From contig NZ_JAJCVJ010000003.1 in NCBI RefSeq assembly GCF_020567425.1, positions 532,034 to 596,033 of the forward strand: 64,000 nucleotides of DNA, given 5' to 3'. Origin of the DNA: Salinirubrum litoreum (GTDB lineage: Archaea > Halobacteriota > Halobacteria > Halobacteriales > Haloferacaceae). The notes beneath the pieces are model-generated. The model worked only from the letters and a program-made list of their open reading frames with translations. It did no database searches and was not told the origin of the DNA. Position numbers and translations under genes: made by a program. This document shows, piece after piece, positions 18,001 through 25,524 of the stretch (position 1 is the stretch's first letter; every line of letters starts with the position of its first letter).

Positions 18001-19502
18001 ACGAGCAGTACGCCGTCGGTGCGAACTCGACGCTGTCGGTCTCCGCGCCCGGACTCCTCACGAACGCGACCGACCCGGACGCAGGCGACAGTCTCTCGGT
18101 CGAGCAGACGCCGGTCACCGCCCCGACGAACGGGAGTGTCACGCTCTCGGCCGGCGGGTCGTTCGACTACGACCCCGACGGGACGACCGGACCGGACACG
18201 TTCACCTACCGCGTCCGCGACGGCAACGGCGGCACTGACACCGCGACCGTGACGATAGACGTGCGTCAGCCGACCTTCGCGGTGAACGTCACCGACACGA
18301 ACGACCCGGTGACGGAGGGCGACACGCTGGTCGTCAACGCGACGGTCGCGAACACCGGTTCGCTCACCGACACCCAGCGCGTCGACCTCCGGTCGGAGGT
18401 CGACGGTGTCGTGAACACCACGGCGGTCACACTCGCGCCGAACGCCTCGACGCGGGTGTCGCTCGTCTGGCCGACGAGTCGCGGCGACTCGGAGACGGGT
18501 AACGTGACGGTCGCCAGTCCGACCGACGCCGACAGGCGCGCCGTCGAGATTCGCGTCCGGAGTAGCGGCGGCGGTGGCGGTGGCGGCGGCGGGGGCGACC
18601 CCGGCGATGGCGAGGCGGACAACTGGCCGCGTATCATCGAAGCCGAGTCGGACATCCGCGCCGAGATGGCGGTCCCGACCGGGGTCCGCCCGCACTTCGC
18701 GGTACAGGACAGACTCCCGGTGAACCGACTCGAACCGGCCGTCGCCGAGTTCGCCGACAACTCCTCGGTCGCCTCGGTCCGGTACGAGACCGGCACGACC
18801 GGGACGGTCACGGTCGCGGAGTTCGACCGGCCGACCAGCCTCACCGACGCGACGCCGGGACGCGTACTGACCGCGTTCCTCGTCGGTGCGGCGGGCGACG
18901 CAGAGCGGACGACGGCGACGATGCGCCTGCGGATTCCGACCGACCGACTGACCGACGGTGGACTCACGTCCGACGACCTGCGAGTCGCCCACTACGAGGA
19001 CGACGAGTGGACGCTGCTCGACCCGACCGTGGTCCGACAGCGGAACGGTGTTCTCCTCGTCGAGATCGAGACGGACGGCTTCTCCCCGTTCGCGGTGACG
19101 GCGGTCGGCGACCCGACTGCCGACTTCGTCACGCCGTCATCGGCGACGGTCGGCGAGGAACTGACGCTCGACGCGGGCGACACGACGACCCGGTTCGGCG
19201 AGATCGTCGCCTACCAGTGGTCGGTCGACGGCCGGACGCTGACGGGCGAGACGGGTACGCTGACGTTCGACGCGCCCGGCGAGTACGGCGTCACGCTGAC
19301 GGTCACCGACGACACCGGCCGGACGGCGACCGCGACTCGGACGCTGGTCGTCCGCGAGCAGGGGGAGACCCCGACCGCGACTGCGACGCCGACGGCGACG
19401 AGTGAGCCGACCACGACGACGACGCCCGGATTCGGCGTCCTCGTCGCACTGCTGGCGCTGCTGTCGCTGGTGGCGGTCGCGCTGGTGGCTCGGCGGGACT
19501 GA
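12087..19502 (+). CDS. Giant modular surface protein: DUF4347, VCBS repeats, Ig/cadherin-like modules, PKD, PGF-CTERM
   Basis: This 2471-residue secreted protein has a Sec-type signal at about residues 10-40. Visible modules in order: DUF4347 (62-208, with HLLSHGNRGRLHLG and LLLYGCRIGTD); three 112-residue FG-GAP/VCBS repeats (221-555, each with DYDGDGDTDF-like calcium loops); a Big_5-like Ig domain; cadherin-like domains; an RTX-like GGTGADTLTGNAG turn near 1545; two He_PIG-type Ig domains (about 1780-1970); a CARDB-like domain; a poly-Gly linker; a PGF-pre-PGF-like domain (2170-2345); PKD; and a Thr-rich PGF-CTERM anchor (PGFGVLVALLALLSLVAVAL, ending ARRD), the archaeosortase A signal. The ATG giving MSLPSDTSYRR is chosen; an in-frame TTG lies upstream. 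It is probably an adhesin or matrix protein. DUF4347 is best known from bacterial giant proteins, suggesting transfer. Confidence 0.88.
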   Translation: MSLPSDTSYRRLITRGRLQTLVVVLVTLLVVTAGVGPAVAVSTASGDATLSDSTDPPADRTELAVVDTSVAGHETLARTASAEGIEVVRVDGARDLRSALADRSGLDAIHLLSHGNRGRLHLGDDDFSADGPTAADATLRALGDSLAVDGDLLLYGCRIGTDAGDDSFVTRLAAVTGADVAASTDLTGTERLGGDWDLEREVGRVDTASLTADDYSGLLLGGYTTIPAGSSPLSGFSDSRLRISGATEMLPIDYDGDGDTDFIVADSGSNFNLLENDGSGGFTERTGVTVDLTLTTVDNFVVVDYDDDGDPDIVDANAGAESEARILRNDGGGTFTTLSAGSSPLSGFGNSRLAIGGTNELIPIDWDGDGDTDFVTADTGAGWNLLENDGSGGFTERTGVSIDISETNAINILVVDYDGDGDPDIVDPMVDSANDATVLRNDGGGSFTTLAPGSGSPLAGFTNSQFNVSGNRELLPIDYDVDGDTDFLVADSGSGWNLLENDGTGGFTEQTGVAGDLSLDTANEFPVVDYDDDGDPDIVDATAGTDQNAAILENGASPPALIANTPADGTTDFPANADIVLEFDETVSLGTGDVVIRRVSDDSPVATADVTTSAVTLGSGTQVTVDPSSDLPTGVDLYVHVEPGAITDGDGEIPTSLTDDPSTLNFVAIVPNDPPTFVDASPSVSVPEDGGPVSVDAGLTASDPDGDALTWEVASAPDHGTLAGFPTTVSSGTTTDTDPSGLSYEPDADFAGSDSFEVRVVDAVGDSDTITVSATVADAPEVASITRAGAGDETNADSLDFDVAFSTAVQNVDTGDFTLTTTGDATGTVSAVDASAGSSITVTVGSLAGDGTVRLDLADDDSITGDDVGAVPLGGVGTTGAGDGSATGDETYTLDNTGPTFDSAPSASILEGRTGTLLDVQADDDAGTAYDTDVSYALSGTDAGPFSLDSGTGSLSIGTPLDYSSPTDANADNDYELTVTATDDAGNTATQSVVVSVTEDTSIPTVLPADSDPANGDYYVSGDPITVRFSEPILLGSAGTVTITDETSGTVAETFDVQADAGSGPGTVSVSDANLTIRPSSALADRTDYAVDLSAGAVVDRGQNPIPAFDGTDTLQFTALAGDSALITTAPDFDTTTGAGIRDGVTASASDQLLIVSDPAHLTSGSVLDGAGGDDTVSLSQAGTYDLTATSQVTGFEDVQSRADGDTTLVVGSGSDDFDGYTGTTAHTETLTTTASSTSLTFVPFTDWERVSVTGTDATLTVTTGVLTDLDSLDAPGAASGDTLRFATGSADATGADLTGFETVAVGTGGDTRLVIDRDATRDVTAFDTGDTAGNDSLVTTDAELNVSGRSLGGFDTLQTTNASGTTFVVDDAGTRTLTEITGEFAASDTLSLTGTAPNLTGTDLTSLDTIRLSRDATLTTDQQTVDSVTTLAGSDGTEGLTTADETLDLSGTQVTSVESLASTSVNASSFTVTDAQLGSLTTVTATESGSELVTTGPTLDASTLTVTRVDTFRTTDASGTVIIGTATPDTLVGFDGDDSLVGGTGADTLTGNAGVDEFGGTPAGLDRDTITDFGDAGTTVDAESIVVTGDATAATEGEYARVTQSGGDSVVTLDTDVPSADTFDSADTRLTLTGITIDSLRVETDAGDAVLTVNSPPTTADFGVTTDEDTRYVFAVGDVPFDDPNPGDTLQQVTFTGVAGDGSLFLDANADDRNDGEELTTGDTVPVGNISAGDLQYAPPANASGDALATATFTVGDGVTTAATDATLTVDVTAVNDAPRISGSPTASVAQDQQYRFTPTATDVDTGDTLTFSGTGVPDWASVDPATGELAGTPGPTDVATYDGIELVVTDSAGATDTLGPFSITVTNVNDAPTITNSPATTAPEDAAYSFVPSVTDPDAGDTTTFAVTALPSWASFDTATGELSGTPTNADVGSYDDIEITVTDAAGATDTVGPVSITVTNTNDAPTATDEQYAVGANSTLSVSAPGLLTNATDPDAGDSLSVEQTPVTAPTNGSVTLSAGGSFDYDPDGTTGPDTFTYRVRDGNGGTDTATVTIDVRQPTFAVNVTDTNDPVTEGDTLVVNATVANTGSLTDTQRVDLRSEVDGVVNTTAVTLAPNASTRVSLVWPTSRGDSETGNVTVASPTDADRRAVEIRVRSSGGGGGGGGGGDPGDGEADNWPRIIEAESDIRAEMAVPTGVRPHFAVQDRLPVNRLEPAVAEFADNSSVASVRYETGTTGTVTVAEFDRPTSLTDATPGRVLTAFLVGAAGDAERTTATMRLRIPTDRLTDGGLTSDDLRVAHYEDDEWTLLDPTVVRQRNGVLLVEIETDGFSPFAVTAVGDPTADFVTPSSATVGEELTLDAGDTTTRFGEIVAYQWSVDGRTLTGETGTLTFDAPGEYGVTLTVTDDTGRTATATRTLVVREQGETPTATATPTATSEPTTTTTPGFGVLVALLALLSLVAVALVARRD

Positions 19503-19548
19503 GCGCCCGCCGAGGTGGACACCCCTCGCCGACACCGATCACACAGAA

Positions 19549-19586
19549 TCGAGGAGGAAGCCCACGACTTCAGTCGTGGGTTACTG
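19549..19586 (+). mobile_element. Solitary IS200/IS605-type right-end hairpin (possible omega-RNA/PATE relic)
   Basis: CCCACGACT-TC-AGTCGTGGG is a perfect 9-base hairpin. It is preceded by GAGGAGGAAG and followed by TTACTGAC. This is the arrangement seen at the 3' end of IS605/IS1341 tnpB elements and their palindrome-associated non-autonomous derivatives in haloarchaea. No tnpA or tnpB lies in the window. It lies 46 bases after the giant gene's stop and could also act as its terminator. Confidence 0.5.
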
Positions 19587-19711
19587 ACACGGCGATCTCT
19601 TCTGTCGACACCGAACACGGACCGACTCATTCTACCGACACCGAACCACGCCGGAGCGGCGGCCCCCGGCGACGTACAAAGGTAAAGTGTCTCTGCCGCG
19701 CATAGTGCTGC

Positions 19712-20185
19712 ATGGCCGACCAGGAGATCGACGACGTGGACAGGGCGATCCTCTACGCACTGCAGGAGGACGCCCGAAACATGTCCTCGGGCGACATCGC
19801 ACAGCGAACCGGCACCTCGGACAGCACGGTCCGGAAACGCATCCAGCGGCTCGAATCCGACGGCATCATCAAAGGCTACAGCGCCAACGTCGACTACCAG
19901 CGGTCGGGCTATCCGCTCCGGATGCTCCTCTTCTGTACCGCGTCGATCCCCGAACGCGGCGAGTTGGTCCCCGAGATCCTGCAGATCGACGGGGTCGTCT
20001 CGGTCCAGGAACTCGTGACCGGCGAACAGAACCTCCTCGTCACCGCCGTCGGCGAGTCCGACAGCGACATCACGCCGGTCGCACAGGCACTGCTCGACAT
20101 GGGACTGACCGTCGCCGACGAGGTGCTCGTCCGGAGCCACGAGACGACCCCCTTCGGCACCTTCGACGCCGGCCGCGAGGAGTAG
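19712..20185 (+). CDS. Lrp/AsnC-family transcriptional regulator
   Basis: This 157-residue protein has an N-terminal HTH (VDRAILYALQEDARNMSSGD ... SDSTVRKRIQRLESDGIIKGY). A C-terminal RAM-type alpha/beta domain (residues 70-145) follows, with the GVVSVQELVTGEQNLLVTAVG strand-turn-strand that binds effectors or mediates dimers. This is the standard haloarchaeal Lrp layout. The ligand cannot be read. It converges on an amidohydrolase gene (22 bases between stops), so their adjacency does not imply co-transcription. A TATA-like ACAAAGGTAAAG element lies about 25-35 bases upstream, consistent with a short leader. Confidence 0.92.
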   Translation: MADQEIDDVDRAILYALQEDARNMSSGDIAQRTGTSDSTVRKRIQRLESDGIIKGYSANVDYQRSGYPLRMLLFCTASIPERGELVPEILQIDGVVSVQELVTGEQNLLVTAVGESDSDITPVAQALLDMGLTVADEVLVRSHETTPFGTFDAGREE

Positions 20186-20206
20186 CCCGGCCTCCTCGGC
20201 CACCGG

Positions 20207-21223
20207 TCAGACGAGCACGCGCTTCACGTCGAGTTCGGTCGCGCGCCGGACGACCGCCTCCACCACGTCCGTCGTTCCAGCCAGATTGTCCGAGTCGCCG
20301 TCGAGGACGAGCAGTGCCGCACGCCGGCCCGGTTCGACGACCCCGCAGTCGAGGCCCGCTATCTCCGCGCCGGCGGTCGTCGCCATCCGCAACACCTCGC
20401 GTGCGCTCACCTCGAACTCTCGGGCGGTGTACGCCATCTCGCGAAACATCGACGGGACGTTCAGCATCACGTTGTCCGTCCCGAGTGCGACCGTCGTGTG
20501 GTCGAGTAACTCGCGGATCGGAGCTCTCCCGACCTTCAGGACGCTGTTCGCGCGCGGACACGCGACGATCGGGACCGACTGCTCGGCGACGCGGTCGAGA
20601 TGCTCCCGTTCGGCGTGGACCATGTGGACGAGCAGATCCGGGTCGAGATCGAGCGCCGGATGGATGTCGGTGGCGTCCGGTTCGCCGGCGTGGATCGCGA
20701 AGGGGACGCCACGCTCCCGGCAGGCGGCCCGTTCTGCGGTGAAGTCGGCGTCGTTCGCACCGGAGGCACCGTAGCCGTCGGCGACGTCTAGCACCGAGAG
20801 GTCGTCGCTCCCGAAGATGAACGGGTCGACGGCGACCGGTTCTGCGGCCTCCCGGAGAGCGCGTGCTCCGGCGAGCCCCGACTCGCGGAAGTCGAGACAG
20901 GAGACGGTCCCGGTGCGTGCCACGAAGCGGAGCGTCCGACGCATCGCCGACACGAGGTCGTCGTGGCCGGCGGCCGCCAACCGACGGTGTTTCAGACTGT
21001 CCGGCGGGACGACCGCCTCCTCGAGCGACAGACCGACGGCCGCGTCCTTCGCCACGGAGTCGCCCAGGTGCGTGTGGGCGTTGACGAACGCCGGCAGGAC
21101 GATGTCCGTCGACGCCGTCTCCGTCTCCTCGACCGCCTCGATCTGTCCGTCTTCGACGACGACCCGGCCCCGGATCGGGTCGAACGACTTCCCGGCGAGT
21201 ACGGTCCCGGCGAGTGTTTCCAT
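20207..21223 (-). CDS. Amidohydrolase family metal-dependent deaminase/hydrolase
   Basis: This 338-residue protein carries the amidohydrolase HxH metal motif after a short N-terminal beta domain (FVNAHTHLGDSVAKDAA, about 53-69). Later metal/catalytic elements are IHAGEPDATDIH, LLVHMVHAEREHL and the aspartate of TTVALGTDNVML. The family includes cytosine, guanine, adenosine and S-adenosylhomocysteine deaminases and chlorohydrolases; the substrate cannot be told. The ATG giving METLAGTVLAGK is preferred over long upstream frames that are Arg-rich and of unhalophilic composition. It is probably monocistronic. Confidence 0.85.
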   Translation of the reverse strand: METLAGTVLAGKSFDPIRGRVVVEDGQIEAVEETETASTDIVLPAFVNAHTHLGDSVAKDAAVGLSLEEAVVPPDSLKHRRLAAAGHDDLVSAMRRTLRFVARTGTVSCLDFRESGLAGARALREAAEPVAVDPFIFGSDDLSVLDVADGYGASGANDADFTAERAACRERGVPFAIHAGEPDATDIHPALDLDPDLLVHMVHAEREHLDRVAEQSVPIVACPRANSVLKVGRAPIRELLDHTTVALGTDNVMLNVPSMFREMAYTAREFEVSAREVLRMATTAGAEIAGLDCGVVEPGRRAALLVLDGDSDNLAGTTDVVEAVVRRATELDVKRVLV

Positions 21224-21478
21224 ACTCGTACCGGTCGGTCGATACCGACATGATACTTTCTCCCCGTCCGGACGACCGATCCGGTAGCGGATCGTCCGAT
21301 CTGCGGTCGTGGTCTCGGTCCGACCGGTCCGGATCTCCCCGGTCCGCCCCGGGGACAGCGTCCGGACTCGTCCCGGTCGTCGACGGGCGACTCGGGGCTG
21401 GACTCCCGCCGGCGAGCACCCCGAAAACATAACGTTCTATAATGCGAGTTTTGCGAACGAATTGTGAATTTAGGCAGA
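21224..21478. other. Divergent intergenic region upstream of the DAB operon
   Basis: The first 200 bases are GC-rich and contain GGTCCG/CGGTCC-type repeats that can fold but encode nothing convincing. From about 21425 the sequence becomes markedly AT-rich (AAAACATAACGTTCTATAAT, then TTTTGCGAACGAATTGTGAA), leading into a TATA box. This looks like a sizeable regulatory region for the inorganic-carbon transporter genes. Confidence 0.4.
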
Positions 21479-21485
21479 TTTAATA
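21479..21485 (+). promoter_or_regulatory. TATA box of the dabB-dabA operon
   Basis: TTTAATA lies at the end of a 60-base AT-rich block about 90 bases before the dabB ATG. It implies a leader of roughly 60 bases, long for a haloarchaeon and leaving room for post-transcriptional control. Confidence 0.5.
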
Positions 21486-21572
21486 GGCAGTCTGTTCTCG
21501 ATAGCGGGTAGAGACGATCAGAACCGGTCGTGTGAAGGTGTCACAGTCGCCGGGGCGGTCGTCACGCCAACC

Positions 21573-23054
21573 ATGTCAGGACGTACCTCGAACCAGTCGG
21601 TCGGAGCGCTCCCGGACAGGACGGCCGAGTCGCCGCTCCTGCCCCTCGTATCGACGTGGCTCGTGTGGGCACTGTTCGCCGCGAGCACCGCCGCACTCGC
21701 GGCCCGAGTGCTGGTCGGCGGGACGTGGGAACTCGCCGGCGTCGTCGCCGTCGACGGTCTGACCGTCCTGTTGTGGGTGGTCGTCACCTTCTTCAGCGGT
21801 ATCGTCCACAGCTACTCGCGCCGTTACATGGCGGGGAGTCGCCACGAGACGCGCTTCTTCGCGACCGTCTTCGGCTTCACGGTGCTCGTGATGGGCCTCG
21901 TCGCGGCCGACCACCTCGCACTGTTCGGCCTGCTGTGGCTGGCGATGGGACTGGTGATGGCAGAACTCGTCGGGACGCTCGACGACTGGCAACAGGCACG
22001 GGCGGCCGCGTCGGTCGCTCGCCGGTACTTCCTCGCCAGTAGCGTCCTCCTGGGCGTCGCGCTGACGGCGCTGTGGTGGACGACCGGCGCGACCAGCGTC
22101 TCCGGTGTCGCCGGGGCGACCGCGAGTCTCGGCGGCCCGGTCTGGCTTGTCGCCGTCGCCTGTCTCGTCCTCGCGGCGATGATCCAGTCGGCGCTCGTCC
22201 CCTTCCACACCTGGCTCCTCTCCTCGATGACCGCGCCGACCCCCGCCTCGGCGCTGATGCACGCCGGCTTCGTCAACGCGGGTGGCATCCTCCTGCTCCG
22301 GTTCGCGCCGGTCGTCACCGTCGACGCGTCGCTGATGCTCGCCGTCGTCGTCGTCGGCGCGACCAGTGCCCTCCTCGGGAAACTCCTCAAGTCCGTCCAG
22401 TCTGACGTGAAGGGCGAACTCGGCTGTTCGACCGTGGGGCAGATGGGCTTCATGATCATGCAGGCCGGTCTCGGCTTCTTCGGGGCGGCGATCACCCACC
22501 TCGTCCTCCACGGCTTCTACAAGGCGTACCACTTCCTCGGCTCCGGCGGGCAGGTCGAACGCACCAGCCCCACCGCCCCCGACAGCACTCGGACGACCGT
22601 GGCCGGCGTCGCCGTCACGCTCCTGACCGCTCTCGCCGGCGGTGGGCTGTTCGCGCTCCTGACCGGCAAAGGGACGAGCCTCGACAGCGGACTCCTGCTC
22701 GCGGTGTTCGTCGTCCTCACCACGCTCCACGCGGCCCGCAGTCTCGTCACCCGGACCTCGCTTCCGGCGACGGTCCGCTTCGGCGCGGTTCCGCTCGTCT
22801 TCCTCCCGGCTATCGCCGTCTACGCGCTCGTGTACGAGGCCGTCCTCACACTTCTCGCCGGCCTCCCGGTCGTCTCGGCACCGGTCGACCTGAGTCCCGT
22901 CCACGTCCTCGTCGCCGTCGCCTTCCTCGTCGTCTACGTCGCCATCGAGACCGGTCTCCACGAACGCAGTACGCGTCTCTACGTGGCGCTGGTCAACGCG
23001 AGTCGTCCGTCGCCCCGTACCCTGCTGACCTCCCCGGAGGAGTACAATGAGTAA
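21573..23054 (+). CDS. dabB: DabB-type proton-conducting membrane subunit of a DAB inorganic carbon transporter
   Basis: This 493-residue polytopic protein belongs to the NADH dehydrogenase subunit 5/MrpA-like proton-antiporter family (PF00361). Conserved features are GIVHSYSRRYMAGSRHETRFF, the WLLSSMTAPTPASALMHAGF loop and LVLHGFYKAYHFLGSG, with charged residues within helices. No other complex I genes are nearby. It is followed, with an 8-base overlap, by a DabA homologue. In the DAB system DabB provides the cation-coupled membrane path that powers the carbonic-anhydrase-like DabA, accumulating bicarbonate. Pairing and order match the bacterial dabBA operon. Confidence 0.88.
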   Translation: MSGRTSNQSVGALPDRTAESPLLPLVSTWLVWALFAASTAALAARVLVGGTWELAGVVAVDGLTVLLWVVVTFFSGIVHSYSRRYMAGSRHETRFFATVFGFTVLVMGLVAADHLALFGLLWLAMGLVMAELVGTLDDWQQARAAASVARRYFLASSVLLGVALTALWWTTGATSVSGVAGATASLGGPVWLVAVACLVLAAMIQSALVPFHTWLLSSMTAPTPASALMHAGFVNAGGILLLRFAPVVTVDASLMLAVVVVGATSALLGKLLKSVQSDVKGELGCSTVGQMGFMIMQAGLGFFGAAITHLVLHGFYKAYHFLGSGGQVERTSPTAPDSTRTTVAGVAVTLLTALAGGGLFALLTGKGTSLDSGLLLAVFVVLTTLHAARSLVTRTSLPATVRFGAVPLVFLPAIAVYALVYEAVLTLLAGLPVVSAPVDLSPVHVLVAVAFLVVYVAIETGLHERSTRLYVALVNASRPSPRTLLTSPEEYNE

Positions 23055-25512
23055 CGAGTCCACCATCCACGACAGCATCGACAAAGCCGCGAACACGGTC
23101 GGTTCGGTCTGGCCGATCCACTCGTTCGTGACGGCCAACCCCCTCTCGGGGTTCGAGGATCTCCCGTTCGGCGAGGCGGTGACCCAGGCGGCCGACTTAC
23201 TCGGCGGTCGCGGCTACCCGAGTGCCGACGCCTTCCGGGCCGCACTCGACGACGGCCAGATCGACCCCGAGCGACTCGCGGCCGAACTCGACGCCCGCGG
23301 CTTCGCGGACGACCCGGAGACGCTCCTCGACCGCATGGACTCCGAGGCCGACGCGTCGGCCTCGGACTCCAGTCTCCCGTCGCCAGCGGCCGACACCGCA
23401 GTCGAATCCGGCACGGCAGACACCGCCGGCGAGCGCACCGACCGCGTCCTGACGAAGTGGCTGGCCGCGTTCCTCGACGAGGGGCGTGCGTCGTGGTCGA
23501 TGCCGAACCGCGACGACGGCTTCTACGACGCGTTCCGCGCGGTCGCCCGGTACGACGGTGCCGTCCCCGACGAGGGCATCGTCGCCGACCTGCCGGCGAC
23601 GCCGACCGAGACCATCGAGACCGTGTTGGCCGACTACCCGGAGAGTCAGTGGGTCCCCATCTTCGAGAAACAACTGGCCGCGCTTCCCGGCTGGACCGGC
23701 TTCCTCAAACACCGTGCCGACGCCGACGGGCCGTGGCAGTCGGCCTCGCCGATCACGCTCGCGGGGTATCTCGCGGTTCGGTTGGCCCTGCTCGACGCCT
23801 TCGGTGGCGACTTCACGCCCACGACCGGCCCCGACAGTACCGAGGACGACCCGGCCGACGACCTCGCCGAGGCGTTCCTGAGCGCCTGGGAGGCGACGTA
23901 CCGCGCCGACCTCGTCGACCGTGTCGCAGCCGAGAGTCGCTCGCGTGCCGACCGCGAGTCGCCGGGTCGCCCGGACGCACAACTCGTCTTCTGTATCGAC
24001 ACCCGCTCGGAGATCGTCCGCCGGCACGTCGAGACGGCGGGTGACTACGAGACCTTCGGCTACGCCGGCTTCTTCGGGGTCCCGATGGAGTGGCAGGGGT
24101 ACGACGACGCCGTGCCGGTCGCCGCCTGCCCGCCGATCCTCGACCCACAGCACCGGATCAGCGAGGTGCCGACCGAGCGTGACACGCAGGCGACCCACGA
24201 CCGGTGGGCGCACCTGCGCGAGACCGTCCACGAGACCGTGGAGACGCTGAAGACGAACCCGGCCAGCGCCTTCGGCTTCGTCGAGAACGCCGGCACCGGC
24301 TACGGCGTGGGACTCGCGGCCCGCACGCTCCTCCCGCGTCGCGTCCGCGACCTGTTCGACACCGCCGACGACGCGGTTCCGGACAGCCACGAGTTCTGCG
24401 AGCAGACCGTCCACCACCAGCACACCTACGCCGGCGACCTCCCGGTGGGACTGACACACGACCAGCAAGTCGAGTACGCGGCGACCGCCTTCGAGTTGAT
24501 GGGCTGGGAGTCGTTCGGTCGCCTCGTCGTCTTCACCGGCCACGCCAGCGAGACGACGAACAACCCGTTCGCGTCGAGTCTGGACTGCGGTGCCTGCGCC
24601 GGCAACCCCGGCGGGCCGAACGCCCGCGTCCTCGCGGCGATCTGTGCCGATCCCGACGTGCAGGCCGCCCTCCGCGACCGTGGCTTCGACCTCCCCGCTG
24701 ACACCGTCTTCCTCGCCGGGCAACACAACACGACGACCGACGAGATCGAGATCTACGGCGACGTGCCCGAGAGCCACGCCGAGGATCTCACACAACTCCG
24801 CCGTGACCTCGACACCGCCCGCGAACGTGCGACCGCCGAACGTGCCGAAGCGATGGGCGGAGACACGACGAACGGCCTCTCCGAGACGGGCCGCCGCGCC
24901 GGCGACTGGGCCGAGACGCGCCCCGAGTGGGGGCTGGCCGGCAACGCCGGGTTCGTCGTCGGCCCCCGCGACCTGACGAGCGATCTCGACCTCGACGGAC
25001 GCTGCTTCCTCCACTCGTACGACTGGGCGACCGACACCGAGGGCGACGCGCTGGAGACCATCCTCACCGGCCCGATGATCGTCACGCAGTGGATCAACAG
25101 CCAGTACTACTTCTCGACGGTCGACAACGCGGTCTACGGCAGTGGCTCGAAGGTGACGCAGAACCCGGTCGGCAACGTCGGCGTCTACCAGGGCAACGGC
25201 GGCGACCTGATGGCCGGACTCCCCCTGCAGTCGCTCATGGCCGCCGACGAGACGCCGTACCACCAGCCACTCCGCCTCTCCACCGTGGTCCACGCGCCGG
25301 TCGACCGCGTGACGGCGGTGCTGTCCGCCCACGAGAACCTCGTCCAACTGCTGGACAACGACTGGCTCTCGCTGACGGTCGTCGACCCGACGCAGGACCA
25401 CCGCGCGTTCGAGTACGACGAGGCGCTGGCGTGGACGCCGGTCGCGGACTCGCCCGAGGTGACGCCCCAGTCTCCCGAGACGGCGAACGCGCCCACGGTC
25501 GCCGACGACTGA
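23047..25512 (+). CDS. dabA: DabA (DUF2309) zinc-dependent carbonic-anhydrase-like subunit of the DAB carbon transporter
   Basis: This 821-residue soluble protein (UPF0753/DUF2309) starts with the family's PIHSFVTANPLSGFED motif. The beta-carbonic-anhydrase-like zinc site is intact: Cys316 and Asp318 in LVFCIDTRSE, His499 in FTGHASETTNN and Cys514 in LDCGACAGNPGG. The His-to-Cys spacing of 15 equals that of the Halothiobacillus protein. With DabB it should hydrate CO2 to bicarbonate vectorially at the cytoplasmic membrane face. The overlapping start indicates translational coupling. A CO2-fixing role is not supported by any gene in view; supplying bicarbonate for anaplerotic carboxylation is one possibility. 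Confidence 0.9.
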   Translation: MSNESTIHDSIDKAANTVGSVWPIHSFVTANPLSGFEDLPFGEAVTQAADLLGGRGYPSADAFRAALDDGQIDPERLAAELDARGFADDPETLLDRMDSEADASASDSSLPSPAADTAVESGTADTAGERTDRVLTKWLAAFLDEGRASWSMPNRDDGFYDAFRAVARYDGAVPDEGIVADLPATPTETIETVLADYPESQWVPIFEKQLAALPGWTGFLKHRADADGPWQSASPITLAGYLAVRLALLDAFGGDFTPTTGPDSTEDDPADDLAEAFLSAWEATYRADLVDRVAAESRSRADRESPGRPDAQLVFCIDTRSEIVRRHVETAGDYETFGYAGFFGVPMEWQGYDDAVPVAACPPILDPQHRISEVPTERDTQATHDRWAHLRETVHETVETLKTNPASAFGFVENAGTGYGVGLAARTLLPRRVRDLFDTADDAVPDSHEFCEQTVHHQHTYAGDLPVGLTHDQQVEYAATAFELMGWESFGRLVVFTGHASETTNNPFASSLDCGACAGNPGGPNARVLAAICADPDVQAALRDRGFDLPADTVFLAGQHNTTTDEIEIYGDVPESHAEDLTQLRRDLDTARERATAERAEAMGGDTTNGLSETGRRAGDWAETRPEWGLAGNAGFVVGPRDLTSDLDLDGRCFLHSYDWATDTEGDALETILTGPMIVTQWINSQYYFSTVDNAVYGSGSKVTQNPVGNVGVYQGNGGDLMAGLPLQSLMAADETPYHQPLRLSTVVHAPVDRVTAVLSAHENLVQLLDNDWLSLTVVDPTQDHRAFEYDEALAWTPVADSPEVTPQSPETANAPTVADD

Positions 25513-25524
25513 GAGCCGACGGGC

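Noticed and set aside
13506..18992. Long minus-strand open frames inside the giant surface-protein gene
   Set aside because: They are Arg- and Gly-rich antisense shadows with no recognisable domain; the plus strand has a signal peptide, repeats and a PGF-CTERM tail.
21224..21430. N-terminal extension of the amidohydrolase to an upstream ATG
   Set aside because: The added residues are Arg/Gly/Thr-rich and do not match the family; METLAGTVLAGK is a typical amidohydrolase start.
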